Assembly (NCBI GenBank): GCA_017883235.1
Contig: JADGNY010000006.1
Span: forward strand, 1-64,000
DNA length: 64,000 nucleotides
Reading direction: 5' to 3'
Origin: Thermoanaerobaculia bacterium
GTDB taxonomy: Bacteria > Acidobacteriota > Thermoanaerobaculia > Gp7-AA8
In this document: piece after piece, positions 35,739 to 46,816 of the stretch
Numbering within the stretch: position 1 is the stretch's first letter
How the letters are laid out: every line of letters begins with the position of its first letter
Notes under the pieces: model-generated
What the model saw: only the letters and a program-made list of their open reading frames with translations
Databases searched by the model: none
Told to the model about the DNA's origin: nothing
Position numbers and translations under genes: made by a program

Positions 35739-37214
35739 CTACATCCGACCCCATTCCCCCACTGAATCCCACACGCTGGCAACGCCGCTTACGCGCTTCG
35801 TCGCCTCTGGACGCTGCGCCGACGACAGCACCGCGGCGATCGCGGGAATGATCTCCGGCGTTGTCCTGCGAAGCGATTCCTCGTGATCGGCGATGAAGCG
35901 CGTCGAGACGCGCCCGTCGCGAAAGGCGGGATGCGTGACCACGCGCCGCAGCCAGGAGATGTTGGTCTTCGTACCGAGGACGATGTAATCGCGCAGGGCG
36001 CGGTCGAGGCGGTCGTTGGCGGCGTCGCGCGACTCCGCGTGGCAGATCAGTTTCGCCAGCATCGGATCGAAACTGACCCCGATCTCAGTCCCCTGCGAAA
36101 CGCCGGCATCGACGCGGACGCCCGGGCCGGACGGCTCGCGATAGAAAGCGATCGTGCCGCTCTGCGGAAGGAAGCGGTCATCGGGATCTTCGGCGTAGAT
36201 GCGCACCTCGATGGCATGGCCGCGCTGATGCAGTTCGTTCTGGCGCCATGGCAGCGGCCCACCGGCGGCGACGGCGAGCTGCGCGCGGACCAGATCGACA
36301 CCGGTCACCTCCTCGGTGATCGGGTGCTCGACCTGCAACCGCGTGTTCATCTCCAGAAAGTAGAAGTCGTTCTCCGGGGTGACGATGAACTCGACCGTGC
36401 CGGCGCTTCGGTAGTCGACACCGCGTGCCGCTTCCACGGCCGCCGCGGCCATGCGCCGGCGCAGATCGTCGCTGTAGCGCGGCGCCGGCGTCTCCTCGAT
36501 CACCTTCTGATGCCGCCGCTGGATCGAACAATCGCGCTCGAAGAGATGGACGACGTTGCCGTTGCCATCGCCGAAGATCTGAAACTCGACGTGGCGCGGC
36601 TCCTCGATGTAGCGCTCGAGCAGAAGCCGGTCATCGCCAAACGATTTCTTCGCCTCGCGCTGCGCCGACTCGATCGCGCCGCGCAGCTCACCGGCGGAGC
36701 GGACGATCTTCATCCCCTTCCCACCCCCGCCCGCGCTCGCTTTCACCAGCAGTGGGAATCCGACGCGCGCCGCCTCGGCGGTGAGGACTTCGATGTCTTG
36801 CCCCTCGCCGTCGTAGCCCGGCACCACCGGAACGCCGAGCCGCTGCATCAGATGACGCGACTCCGCTTTCGATCCCATCGCCGCGATCGATCTGGCCTTC
36901 GGTCCGACGAACACGATCCCCGCGTCATCGCACGCCGCCGCCAGCTCGGCACGCTCGGAAAGGAACCCGTAGCCGGGATGGATCGCGTCTGCACCGCACC
37001 GCAGCGCGGCGTCGATGACACGTGCGATGTTGAGATACGTCGCCCTCGCGTCGCCGATGCCGAGAGGAACGGCATCGTCGAAGTAGCGTCGGACGTAGCG
37101 AATATCGTCCGCTTCCGAATAGCCGAGGATCGACTCGATGCCCGCCTCGCGGCACGCACGCGCGACGCGGACCGCGATCTCGCCGCGGTTGGGAATGAGA
37201 AGGCGACGGATCAT
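35739..37214 (-). CDS. Biotin carboxylase subunit of an acyl-CoA carboxylase
   Basis: 491 aa. Biotin carboxylase fold: LIPNRGEIAVRVARACRE, carbamoyl-phosphate-synthase-like ATP-grasp with KASAGGGGKGMK, and EFIVTPENDFYFLEMNTRLQ. No biotinyl-lysine (MKM) domain follows, so the carrier must be elsewhere; methylcrotonyl-CoA carboxylase alpha subunits are usually ~660 aa with the carrier fused. Thirteen bases after an enoyl-CoA hydratase, which favours acetyl/propionyl/methylcrotonyl-CoA metabolism. The C-terminal tail (~45 aa) is divergent. Confidence 0.92.
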   Translation of the reverse strand: MIRRLLIPNRGEIAVRVARACREAGIESILGYSEADDIRYVRRYFDDAVPLGIGDARATYLNIARVIDAALRCGADAIHPGYGFLSERAELAAACDDAGIVFVGPKARSIAAMGSKAESRHLMQRLGVPVVPGYDGEGQDIEVLTAEAARVGFPLLVKASAGGGGKGMKIVRSAGELRGAIESAQREAKKSFGDDRLLLERYIEEPRHVEFQIFGDGNGNVVHLFERDCSIQRRHQKVIEETPAPRYSDDLRRRMAAAAVEAARGVDYRSAGTVEFIVTPENDFYFLEMNTRLQVEHPITEEVTGVDLVRAQLAVAAGGPLPWRQNELHQRGHAIEVRIYAEDPDDRFLPQSGTIAFYREPSGPGVRVDAGVSQGTEIGVSFDPMLAKLICHAESRDAANDRLDRALRDYIVLGTKTNISWLRRVVTHPAFRDGRVSTRFIADHEESLRRTTPEIIPAIAAVLSSAQRPEATKRVSGVASVWDSVGEWGRM

Positions 37215-37227
37215 CGAGCGCCGCTTC

Positions 37228-38001
37228 CTACCTCGCCCACGGCGCTTTCTCCTTCTTCAAAAACGCCCCCATCCCGCCCTGTCCTTCTTCGCTGACACGA
37301 CGCGTGGCAATCGCCTCGATCGTGTAGGGAATGGCGTCGATCAGATCGTGCGACGCGACGTAGGCGATCAGTTTCTTGCATTCGCGGACGGCCTCGGGGC
37401 CGGACGTTTTCAATAACGCGATCGTCTCAGCTACCGCGGCGTCGATGTCATCCACAACGCGGTGCACGAGGCCGATGCGGAGCGCGCGCTCGGCGTCGAA
37501 TCGCTCGCCGGTCAGGAAAAGCGCTCGCGCATGCGTCTCGCCAATCCTGGCGATGACATATGGCGAGATGACCGCGGGAAGGATGCCGAGCTTGACCTCG
37601 GTTAGGCCGAACTTCGCATCGCGGGCGGCGATGGCGATATCGCAGACGGCAACCAGGCCGACACCGCCGCCGACGGCCGCCCCCTGAATCCGGCCGATGA
37701 CCGGCAGCGGGCACTCATTCATCAGCGCGTACATCCGGGCCAGTTGCGAGGAATCGCGGACATTCTCGTCGCGCGTGTAGCTGACCATGCGCGACATCCA
37801 GTTGAGGTCCGCGCCGGCGCAGAAATTCGGGCCCGTGCCGCGCAACACCACCACCCGCGCCGTCGACGCGCCGAGGCCGCTGAAGAGATCCACCGCCTCA
37901 GCGATCAGCTCCTCATTGAAAGCGTTGTGAACGTCAGGCCGGTTCAGCGTGACCGTCAGCACACCATCCGCTTCGTCGACGAGCAGCGTTTTGTAGCTCA
38001 T
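37228..38001 (-). CDS. Enoyl-CoA hydratase/isomerase family protein
   Basis: 257 aa, crotonase fold. TLNRPDVHNAFNEELI, the oxyanion-hole segments GTGPNFCAGADLNWM and IQGAAVGGGVGLVAVCDIAIA, and the active-site glutamate region LTEVKLGILPAVISPYVI. The DLNWM and LGILPA pattern is like methylglutaconyl-CoA hydratase, and with the biotin carboxylase it would fit leucine breakdown (inference). The ATG at 38001 matches the family start. Confidence 0.9.
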   Translation of the reverse strand: MSYKTLLVDEADGVLTVTLNRPDVHNAFNEELIAEAVDLFSGLGASTARVVVLRGTGPNFCAGADLNWMSRMVSYTRDENVRDSSQLARMYALMNECPLPVIGRIQGAAVGGGVGLVAVCDIAIAARDAKFGLTEVKLGILPAVISPYVIARIGETHARALFLTGERFDAERALRIGLVHRVVDDIDAAVAETIALLKTSGPEAVRECKKLIAYVASHDLIDAIPYTIEAIATRRVSEEGQGGMGAFLKKEKAPWAR

Positions 38002-38047
38002 GGAGAGGGGATTGTATGCGGGGTGGGATTGCTCCCCACCCCGGCAA

Positions 38048-40513
38048 TCAATGCTTCGACGAATGCTTGCGCGGCGTCGACGTGAACGTGAAGTGCGACG
38101 TGAGTGTGTAGGTCCCGCTGCCAACCGTGCCATTCGCTTCGACGCGGATGAAGAAGGGAACGCTCGGCGTCGGCGAGACCAGCGTGTTGATATTCGTCGT
38201 CAGCGTGGCCGAGTTGTTCGCGGCGATCGTTTGGACCACAGTCGTCGACAAGACGCTCGAAAGCGTGACCTTCAGAGGCGTGTCGGTCGCGGCGACGGTC
38301 ACGGAGATCGTCGACGCCGAATTCGACGTGAACGTGTAGTAGTCGATGTCGGCGCTGCTGCAGATCTTCGGCGTGATCGGCTGGCCGTTCACGAGATTGC
38401 CGAACGCCGTCGCCTGCGTATCGTTCGGCTCGTAGTTGTCGGAACACGGCAGCGGCGGAGCGCCGCCGCTCAGAGCGAGGACGAAATCCTGCGTGGTCGA
38501 CTTCGTGTCGCCGATCGCTCCATGAATGATGACGTGGTACGTGCCCGGAACCGCGTTCGCGATCTCCACCTCCTCGGTGGTATCGGTGTTATTGACGCCG
38601 CGAGTGGCCACCGCGCTCGGGTTGTTCATGTCGAGCACGTACGGCAGGACGGTCGCGCCGGTCGAATCGACGACGCGAAGGTCGAGATCGTTGATCAGGG
38701 TCTTGTCAGCCAAAGGATCGGGATCGTCCGGACTGGGCACCAGCAGGACCTCGGGATCGAACCATCCGAGGACGGCGCGAAAGTTCTGGGTCGATGACAA
38801 TACGACAGGGATGTCGATGTCCTGTCCGTTGGCGATCGTACCCGTACGGATCCGCGAGCCGGCACCGTTGTCGCCGAGGATGAGATCGACCGACGCCTTC
38901 GCATCGGCCAGACCGAAGCCATAGATGTAGTCTGGTCCGGGGTTGCCGAGGTCGTCGGCACCCGCGATCAGGAGCGTCTTGAGGACAGCCGCACTCGGCG
39001 TCTTGCCAAACGTCTTTCGATACTGCTGGGTGACGAGAGCGGCGATGCCGGTGACGACCGGAGTGGCCATCGACGTCCCCTGAATCGCAGAGTAGCTGTT
39101 ATTCGGGAAGGTCGAGAACTGATTGACTCCCTTGGCGACGATCTCCGGCTTTATGCGACCGTCGACCGTGGGGCCGTGCGAGCTGAAGAACGCGATGGCT
39201 GTGCCGCTGGGCTGCACCGCGCCGACGGTCAGTGAGTTCTTCGTGCTACCCATCAGCCCGATGGTCGTGTCCGCGGTGTGCGTGGGATGCTTGGTGGTCT
39301 CGCAATAGGTGGTTCCGACCGAGCAGTTGTTCGGCTCGGCAGCCGGACAGTCGGTGCCGCTGCCGTTCTGGGAGTAGCAGAAGATGTGAGTGAACTCCTT
39401 CGGCGTGTCGTCGAGATGCCTGTGTGGCGCCCACGGCTGAGCCAGAGCGGGATTGCCTTGCGTGGCGTCATTGCCGGCGGCGTGGACGATGAGCGGAGCT
39501 CCCGATGCCCTCATCAGCGCGTCATACGGCTCGGACTCCAATGCGCTGTAGGCGCCATACGCGTCTTCGTTCCCCCACCAATCGAATTCCGAGAAACTGG
39601 CCTGCTGCCAGCTCAAGCCGAAGTCCCATGAATTGTTGTCGGCCACGCTACCGAAGGAGGACGGCCCGGTCCGTTTCGTGTTCAGAACCACGTCGAAATC
39701 GGGGCCGGCGTCGAAGGCGTGCAACGTCGCCGCAGGAGCCATCCCCTTCGCGGCGGGGTTGATCCCAGCGGCGATCATCGTGCCGGAGGTATGAGTGGCA
39801 TGAGTGTCCGGCGTCGTGGAGGTGAAGTGGCTGGTGAGGCGGCCGCCGAACTCCACGTGCGCCGTGTCCGGCGGCCCGTCCGGCTCGAAGATCGACAGCA
39901 CCACGCCGCTGCCGCTGAGGTTGTAGGGCGCGCTGAAGAGCGGCGTGACTTTCGAGACCTGCGCGGCGACGGCATTCATGCTCTTCGGACGAAGCGGCGG
40001 GCCGTAGACCCCGAAGACCCGCTCGTCCCTCGCCAGATCGGTCACGGACATCGACGGCACCCGCACGGTGAGACGCTGCGGATGGGCGTAGGCGATGGCA
40101 AGCGGCGTGTCGATCGTCCCGCCGACCGCGTCGATCGCGGCCTGAGCGTCCTCGAACGTCACCTCCGATTGAAAAACGATCTGCAGCCGCGCGAAGGCCT
40201 TCCCTTTCGTTGCCTCGGCATAGGCCGCACGCGCGATCTTGCGCGACGCGTCATACGCCCGGAGCGAGCGGATGCGCGCATCGGTCGGAGGCGTCACGTC
40301 GTCGCGCATGCGTACCAGGTAGCGGTTATTGGCCAGCGGCCGCTGGACTTCGATCCCCTGCGCGGCGAGCTCGGCGCTGGCGAAGGCATCGAGCGGAACC
40401 GCGCTATCGAGGATGTAGTGCCGCACGGGCACACCGTCGCGCTGCGGCGGCAGTGCCTGCGCAACGAGCGGCAGGAAGAGAAGGGCGATGATGGCTGCGA
40501 AGTGGCGGCGCAT
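38048..40513 (-). CDS. Secreted subtilisin-like serine protease (S8)
   Basis: 821 aa. Signal peptide (ends AQALP), an inhibitor-like propeptide to ~residue 150, then the S8 domain with Asp in SIFEPDGPPDTAH, His in DTHATHTSGTM and Ser in QGTSMATPVVTGIAALV. An insert rich in Cys and Asn (CSQNGSGTDCPAAEPNNC) lies between His and Ser. The C-terminus has a P-domain-like and a PPC-type beta domain (DNYEPNDTQATAFG). Degrades extracellular protein. Confidence 0.92.
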   Translation of the reverse strand: MRRHFAAIIALLFLPLVAQALPPQRDGVPVRHYILDSAVPLDAFASAELAAQGIEVQRPLANNRYLVRMRDDVTPPTDARIRSLRAYDASRKIARAAYAEATKGKAFARLQIVFQSEVTFEDAQAAIDAVGGTIDTPLAIAYAHPQRLTVRVPSMSVTDLARDERVFGVYGPPLRPKSMNAVAAQVSKVTPLFSAPYNLSGSGVVLSIFEPDGPPDTAHVEFGGRLTSHFTSTTPDTHATHTSGTMIAAGINPAAKGMAPAATLHAFDAGPDFDVVLNTKRTGPSSFGSVADNNSWDFGLSWQQASFSEFDWWGNEDAYGAYSALESEPYDALMRASGAPLIVHAAGNDATQGNPALAQPWAPHRHLDDTPKEFTHIFCYSQNGSGTDCPAAEPNNCSVGTTYCETTKHPTHTADTTIGLMGSTKNSLTVGAVQPSGTAIAFFSSHGPTVDGRIKPEIVAKGVNQFSTFPNNSYSAIQGTSMATPVVTGIAALVTQQYRKTFGKTPSAAVLKTLLIAGADDLGNPGPDYIYGFGLADAKASVDLILGDNGAGSRIRTGTIANGQDIDIPVVLSSTQNFRAVLGWFDPEVLLVPSPDDPDPLADKTLINDLDLRVVDSTGATVLPYVLDMNNPSAVATRGVNNTDTTEEVEIANAVPGTYHVIIHGAIGDTKSTTQDFVLALSGGAPPLPCSDNYEPNDTQATAFGNLVNGQPITPKICSSADIDYYTFTSNSASTISVTVAATDTPLKVTLSSVLSTTVVQTIAANNSATLTTNINTLVSPTPSVPFFIRVEANGTVGSGTYTLTSHFTFTSTPRKHSSKH

Positions 40514-40611
40514 GTTCTGGATCTGCCTCCGTTAGTTATTTGAGCAACGGAACGTCCCGGCGACGCCGTGCATTGCAACGCCCCGAGGCGTTACGGTCTG
40601 TTCACATCAAA

Positions 40612-40698
40612 TGGTGCCCGAGGTCGGACTCGAACCGACATGAGGGTTTACCTCGGCAGATTTTGAGTCTGCTGCGTCTGCCATTTCGCCACTCGGGC
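40612..40698 (-). tRNA. tRNA-Leu (CAA anticodon)
   Basis: On the minus strand GCCCGAG...CTCGGGC forms the acceptor stem with A discriminator and encoded CCA; the anticodon loop is CTCAAAA (CAA, reads UUG), with a long variable arm (class II) and a TTCGAGT T-loop. The 40575-40592 hairpin AACGCC-CCGA-GGCGTT follows it. Confidence 0.95.
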
Positions 40699-40746
40699 AT
40701 ACCAAAGGCAGAAAGCAGAAGGCAGAAGGCAGAAGGACTTATCCTT

Positions 40747-42018
<1,272 letters not shown>

Positions 42019-42065
42019 CGCTGACGAATACTAGCAAGGGTGGAGAAGTTTCGAGCGGCGGACCA

Positions 42066-42088
42066 GAAAAAGCCTCCCGGAAGAGGCT
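42066..42088 (-). terminator. Rho-independent terminator of the TrlF locus
   Basis: On the minus strand AGCCTC-TTCCGG-GAGGCT is followed by TTTTTC. It lies 19 bp after the stop of the AlbA/Schlafen-type gene and marks the end of that operon. Confidence 0.75.
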
Positions 42089-42106
42089 GGGAGCCTCCGG
42101 TCCGAG

Positions 42107-43387
42107 TTAATCACTCTGAATCTCCGCGCTTGCTGTTGCGGCAAAGATTGTGAGACGCAGTTCCGCATCGTCGACAGAGACGTACTCGGGCCGATGGCCT
42201 GAAAGCTGTTCGCTCCGCTGAAGGATGATCGTCACCCCTTCGCCGCGCCGATCCATCATCGTTCCTCGTGATGTGTGTATCCACTCGACGTTGTCCGGAA
42301 TCACACACTTCGCGAGAAGACTGGTGATCGCTTCGTTGCGAGCCGCCTGCCGATACGGCAGACTGCCGACATCCATCGTGTTCGGCAGCGAGCCTGGCGA
42401 GAAGAGCTCGATGCGGTTGCTGAACATCCGCAGCCTCACCTTCGAGCCATACATCGAGTAGTCGCGATGCGCAACAGCGTTCACGACGGCTTCGAAAACA
42501 GCACCCAGGTCGTACTGCGGCACATCTGATCTGCCAACGCGCTTCGTTGCTGATGTCAGCATGTTGCGATATACAAACCGGCACGCATCGACGATCTGCT
42601 GATCAAGCGGCCCGGTAATATCGGATGCGTCAAGCTGGTAGGGATCGACTCGAGCATCGTCTATCGTTTCGCCACGGTACGCAACAGCTTGAATGAAAGC
42701 ATTCGGAAGCAATCGTTCCGGAGCTTTGCAGCCGAGAAGAACTCCCGCGACCGTTGGACGAAACACGCCCTCCGTATCTTTTCGCGCCATCCCGACTTTC
42801 TGAAGAAAAGTGGCGTCATCGTCCGAGGTTCGATCAGTTCGAAACCGGTGATATAGCGCTTCGTCGAGGTCAGTCATGTCCGAGCTGCGGACGATCTCCT
42901 CGTCGAACCGGATCATGTGGCTCTGGTTCCGTTGCTGAAACAGCCGATTCAGCAATTCCGACGGCATGTCACGCTTGGAGCTACCGAAACGATAGAAGTA
43001 GCCGCCAGCGCTTTTGTGCACGAACAAACCCGGTTCGATCGTGACCTTAAGCACTGGCTCGATCGTTCCCCTGGTTGATGGCAGGGTAATCTTCTCGACT
43101 GTAGCGGCCAGCGGCGGCCGAATCGAGTCATGCAGCACATCGCGCACGAACGTCTCCACTGAGTCCAGACGGTCGATGGGAATTCCTACAATCTCCTTCG
43201 ACTCGTCCTCAACGCCCAGGAGACAGACACCGCCCTTGGCATTCGCGAAGGCCGCCAGCTCATCCGAGAGTTCATCGCGTCCCGGTCCCACAATTTTCCT
43301 GCCACTGAAGCGAACCTCCTTTAACTCAAGGAAGCTGTCTTCACCCAGTCGGATTTTTTCCAGGAGTTCGGCAGGTATGTCAAACAC
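42107..43387 (-). CDS. AlbA/Schlafen-type putative DNA-binding protein
   Basis: 426 aa. The N-terminal AlbA_2 (Schlafen AAA_4) domain has EDSFLELKEVRFSG and LAAFANAKGGVCLLGVEDE; the C-terminal part has the HATPase_c_4-like AVVNAVAHRDYSMYGSKVRL and ELFSPGSLP. Such proteins accompany phage-defence and stress loci as nucleic-acid-sensing or effector parts. GTG 43387, preceded by GGAGG, overlaps the stop of the TrlF gene (GTGTTTGA), so the pair is co-translated. Confidence 0.8.
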   Translation of the reverse strand: MFDIPAELLEKIRLGEDSFLELKEVRFSGRKIVGPGRDELSDELAAFANAKGGVCLLGVEDESKEIVGIPIDRLDSVETFVRDVLHDSIRPPLAATVEKITLPSTRGTIEPVLKVTIEPGLFVHKSAGGYFYRFGSSKRDMPSELLNRLFQQRNQSHMIRFDEEIVRSSDMTDLDEALYHRFRTDRTSDDDATFLQKVGMARKDTEGVFRPTVAGVLLGCKAPERLLPNAFIQAVAYRGETIDDARVDPYQLDASDITGPLDQQIVDACRFVYRNMLTSATKRVGRSDVPQYDLGAVFEAVVNAVAHRDYSMYGSKVRLRMFSNRIELFSPGSLPNTMDVGSLPYRQAARNEAITSLLAKCVIPDNVEWIHTSRGTMMDRRGEGVTIILQRSEQLSGHRPEYVSVDDAELRLTIFAATASAEIQSD

Positions 43388-46130
43388 CGCGACCTCCGTC
43401 GAGGCGTTCGAAACGCCTTTTGAATGCTTCCCGACCACCTTCCATAACTCTGAAGACGTCTTCGCGAATGTCCGGGTCCTGCAAACATCCCGAGTTCGCC
43501 ACAACGCACTGGCCGCCTTTGAAATCCATGACGAAGACCAGCTCGGCAAAACCATTCACGACAACATTCGGGTTGTGGGTCACGACGATTACCTGACGCC
43601 GCTTTTTACTCTGTCGCAGTTGCTGAACAATGAGGCTGTAGATGACCTGGTTGTCGAGAGCGTCTTCCGGCTGATCGAGCACAAGGGGTTCGTCGCCATA
43701 CGCCAGAAAGAACGCGAGCACAGCCGCAGAACGTTGTCCGGCCGAACCCTGCGACATGGGTTCGAAGTCTTTCCCGTCGCTCTTCTTGCTATATTCGATT
43801 CGCACCCCGTCTTCAGGAGCCCACAGCGCAATGCGGTCCATAAGTTCTGGCCTCCTCTCGCCCTCCCTGGTGACGAAATTTCGAAAGTGGCCTCCCAACT
43901 CGCCGCTTTCGACGCGGCGCTGGAACCGGCGCAGACGCTCGCTGACTTGTTTACATCGCTCATTCGGATCGGACGCCGCCTCGCGGAACAGGTCGACGAC
44001 TAGATCGTTAATATTGCTGGCAAACACCACGTCGTTCACGCCAATGAGCTCCCGGAACGAGCGTTCAGCGGCCTCTGCATTTCCACCATATGGCTCGACA
44101 CTGATCTGAACGTAGCTGTTACCGCTTAGAGTTCCGTCTACCCACTGCTGGCGTTTTTCCCAGAGGCGCTGTCTTAGATCGGAGATGGCCGCCAGGACTT
44201 CGTCACTCTCTATCGCCACTTCGGCTGCACGCTCTTGCGCACTGGATAGGGTCTTCAGCTCGGTTTCGAGACGCTGACGTTCCTGAACGAGGATGCCGAA
44301 TTTATCCGGGTCGGCCGCTCCATCGCTGCGTAGAGCATTAACGACTATGTCGTAACGCGAGCGAGACTCTTCAACCTCCGGACGGATTGTCCCTTCGATC
44401 GCTTCTGTCGTGAATCTCTGCTCGGCGTTTTCGATACCTCCCGCAGAAATCTCCAAAGAGGCTGCGGCCGATTCAATCGCACGGCGCAACGTCTCGAACT
44501 CCGCCAGAACCTTTCCTTCCACATTGTCGCTGCTATCAAAGAGGTCCTGAGGGATATCGGCGATCGCCAACTCCTGCGCCAGAGCACGAATCCGCGCTGC
44601 CTTGGCTCGCGCGTCATCGCGCGCTCTCTCAAGCTCACGGATCTGCCTGTTCCGTCGCTGGTGCTCCCTAAGCACGGTCGAGTGCTGCGACTGCTCAAGT
44701 AACGCAAGCGTGTGCTGAACGTCTTCGAGCCGTGCCCGAACGGTGTCGAAGTTCTGAGCCTTCTGGCTAAGCTCGCGGCCCCTTGCGCGAAGGGTCATGA
44801 ATCGGGATTGCTCCTCCTCAATGCGCACCATCAGCGAGCCGGCACCTGAAGCGTCGTCGATGCGTTCCAGCAGCGCCGTGGGGTCGCGCGTGAACTCGAG
44901 GATCTGGCCCTGACTGAAGATCTGTACCGGGAATCGGCGTACGGCCTGTGTTTGCGCTGTCACCCAGTCGTCCGCGAGCTGCTCCTCCACGTGCGTTTGC
45001 TTCTCAGTCCATCGGATTTGAAATCTTTTCCCCGTATGTCGGAACACGAGTCGCGCCGTGGTCTTCTCAGTCAAGCCGCCCGGCTCGTGCCGATTGCCAG
45101 GGCTGTTAAGGAACCGGTCGAAATCCTGGCGGGGCTCGGCGCCCTCCGAAAGGCGTCGAATCTCATCCTCGCGATGTAGCGCCGCTCGTAGAAGGTGAAT
45201 CAACGTGGACTTACCCGTACCACGCCCTCCGACAATTGCGTTCAGCGACGAGTTGAACTGAAGCCTCGCGGGGGCGCCACGACCCATCACCTTTGCATCA
45301 TCCACTTCGATCGACTCGATCCAGTCGTTAGGAGTCGTGTTCGGATCAAAGCCAGGCCTCACGGCATCACTGCGCAGTACGGAAGCGCCATCGCCATCGA
45401 TGAGCGCAAGTCGGAGCCCTTCGAGTGTCGGCTCACACATTTTGATCCAGGTGAAGTGGGAGCCCGGACACTTCGGTCCCGTCGATCCGTCAAGGTGGTG
45501 GCAATCGGACCCAAGGACCTGTGGAAGTGGACGACTAGGGTCTCGAAGAGCCGACTTTAACGTTGCACCTGTATCACAGACCTCGATCGCATCAATCCTT
45601 TCAGCCGCGATGAGCAACCCCAGTGACTCTCCGGCAACGTTCGCTCCGGACGGGCCGTCTACGTGTGCCAAGACCGTAAGGCCGTTTTGTTTTCGAACCA
45701 CCTCAGCCACATCAGCGGTCGATTTCGCGACTGGTGTCCCTTCCCCTTTCTTGCCTTGGAGGTCAACCGCTCCCAGGAAACCATCGATGTGAGCTTTCGA
45801 AGTTCCGGGCTTGAAGATCGTCAGCATGTGACAGGCAGCGTTCGAGGTGACCTCCGCGCCGGGGAAGAGCGTGATCGGGCGAAAGCCGGCTGGAGCCTCC
45901 CTTCGTAGCTCATCAAGCGCGACACTCAACTTGTCGATCCACTCGCCCGAGTTGTGATCCGTCACCGCAACGCAATCGATTCTCGCCCGCATGAAGGCGA
46001 GAAGCCACTCCCGTGGTGACACTTGACACTCGACACCCTGGTTCCGACCCTTGCCGAAGTCGCTCGAAGCGGGAGTGTGCGTATGGAAATCGAATCTCCA
46101 CCATCGAGCGCCCCGGCACGTGTCAGACAC
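43380..46130 (-). CDS. TrlF-type PHP-domain ATPase
   Basis: 916 aa. Residues 1-250 are a PHP metal-dependent phosphoesterase: FDFHTHTPASSD, AVTDHNSG, PGAEVTSN, VLAHVDGPSG and SDCHHLDG supply the metal ligands. Then an SMC/RecF-type ATPase: Walker A VGGRGTGKST, coiled-coil stretches (QHTLALLEQSQHS to LSSAQERAAE), signature SQGSAGQRSA, Walker B LVLDQPEDALDN and VTHNPNV. A nuclease-coupled ATPase fits phage defence. GTG start, overlapping the small upstream gene. Confidence 0.85.
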   Translation of the reverse strand: MSDTCRGARWWRFDFHTHTPASSDFGKGRNQGVECQVSPREWLLAFMRARIDCVAVTDHNSGEWIDKLSVALDELRREAPAGFRPITLFPGAEVTSNAACHMLTIFKPGTSKAHIDGFLGAVDLQGKKGEGTPVAKSTADVAEVVRKQNGLTVLAHVDGPSGANVAGESLGLLIAAERIDAIEVCDTGATLKSALRDPSRPLPQVLGSDCHHLDGSTGPKCPGSHFTWIKMCEPTLEGLRLALIDGDGASVLRSDAVRPGFDPNTTPNDWIESIEVDDAKVMGRGAPARLQFNSSLNAIVGGRGTGKSTLIHLLRAALHREDEIRRLSEGAEPRQDFDRFLNSPGNRHEPGGLTEKTTARLVFRHTGKRFQIRWTEKQTHVEEQLADDWVTAQTQAVRRFPVQIFSQGQILEFTRDPTALLERIDDASGAGSLMVRIEEEQSRFMTLRARGRELSQKAQNFDTVRARLEDVQHTLALLEQSQHSTVLREHQRRNRQIRELERARDDARAKAARIRALAQELAIADIPQDLFDSSDNVEGKVLAEFETLRRAIESAAASLEISAGGIENAEQRFTTEAIEGTIRPEVEESRSRYDIVVNALRSDGAADPDKFGILVQERQRLETELKTLSSAQERAAEVAIESDEVLAAISDLRQRLWEKRQQWVDGTLSGNSYVQISVEPYGGNAEAAERSFRELIGVNDVVFASNINDLVVDLFREAASDPNERCKQVSERLRRFQRRVESGELGGHFRNFVTREGERRPELMDRIALWAPEDGVRIEYSKKSDGKDFEPMSQGSAGQRSAAVLAFFLAYGDEPLVLDQPEDALDNQVIYSLIVQQLRQSKKRRQVIVVTHNPNVVVNGFAELVFVMDFKGGQCVVANSGCLQDPDIREDVFRVMEGGREAFKRRFERLDGGRGV

Positions 46131-46469
46131 TCCTCACCTCATCCTCTCGACACATCGGCATGACGGGGAAGATGTTGATGCGGACGCGTCGTCGATGTTG
46201 GGATCTCCCATCCCGAAAACTACGGACGGAGCGCCTACCGGCGGAAGAACGAGTCCTACGATGGTTCCGCTGGACAATCGTCAGGAACTCCTCGCGAGGA
46301 TAACCGGCAAGAGGGAGCCCCTTTTTGATCTCTTCCCAACCATTCTGAACTCCCCGATGCCCTCTAGCAACTGAAGAACTCTGTCCCGACCAACGATCTG
46401 CGCAAGCGTAATCCAGCGCCGAGTGAAAGGTGTCTTGATCGGGTCCACGTCGGGATTATACCCATCCAT
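46123..46469 (-). pseudogene. Small frameshifted gene upstream of the TrlF gene
   Basis: The first part (62 codons, MDGYNPDVDPIKTPFTRRW, then TLAQIVGRDRVLQLLEGIGEF) stops at 46281. The +1 frame continues coding-like (REEFLTIVQRNH ... RVRINIFPVMPMCREDEV) and ends with a TGA inside GTGTCTGA, overlapping the TrlF start. Third codon positions in 46135-46190 are nearly all G/C only in that frame. A one-base indel near 46300 would give a ~115-aa protein of unknown function. Confidence 0.45.
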
Positions 46470-46506
46470 ATCAGACCCGACAGTTGATCGAGAACTTCAC
46501 GCTTTC

Positions 46507-46571
46507 TGGTGAATGTTGATCTGGCGCGAGAGCGCTCCAGCGAGGACTCCGACGAACATCTCGAAGGGATG
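46507..46571 (-). pseudogene. Txe/YoeB toxin relic A
   Basis: About 22 codons read PFEMFVGVLAGALSRQINIHQ, matching the conserved PPFEKLVGDLxGAxSRRINIxHRLVY segment of Txe/YoeB mRNA-cleaving toxins. Both ends are lost. A second relic lies at 47399-47560. Confidence 0.5.
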
Positions 46572-46816
46572 GGAGATTGGAAGGGGTCATCGCGGACGAG
46601 GCTTCGCCTCTGACCGACGATCGTGAGCGAGCTGCCATGCAACGCGGCCGACCGCCGGGAGCGAAACGGGCGTCGCTAGCCTTCCTCCCCCTCCCCCCGT
46701 TCCGGCCTCGAGTCCGTTGCTCTGGGGAATACACGAGGCGCATCGTGGCACCTGCTGGCCGTTTTTCGGCCCAGTCCTTTCCAAGATCAGGTGCTTTCGA
46801 GTCCAGATTTGTCTCC

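Noticed and set aside
40575-40592. Terminator after tRNA-Leu
   Set aside because: The hairpin AACGCC-CCGA-GGCGTT lacks a T-tract, so I note it only in the tRNA entry.
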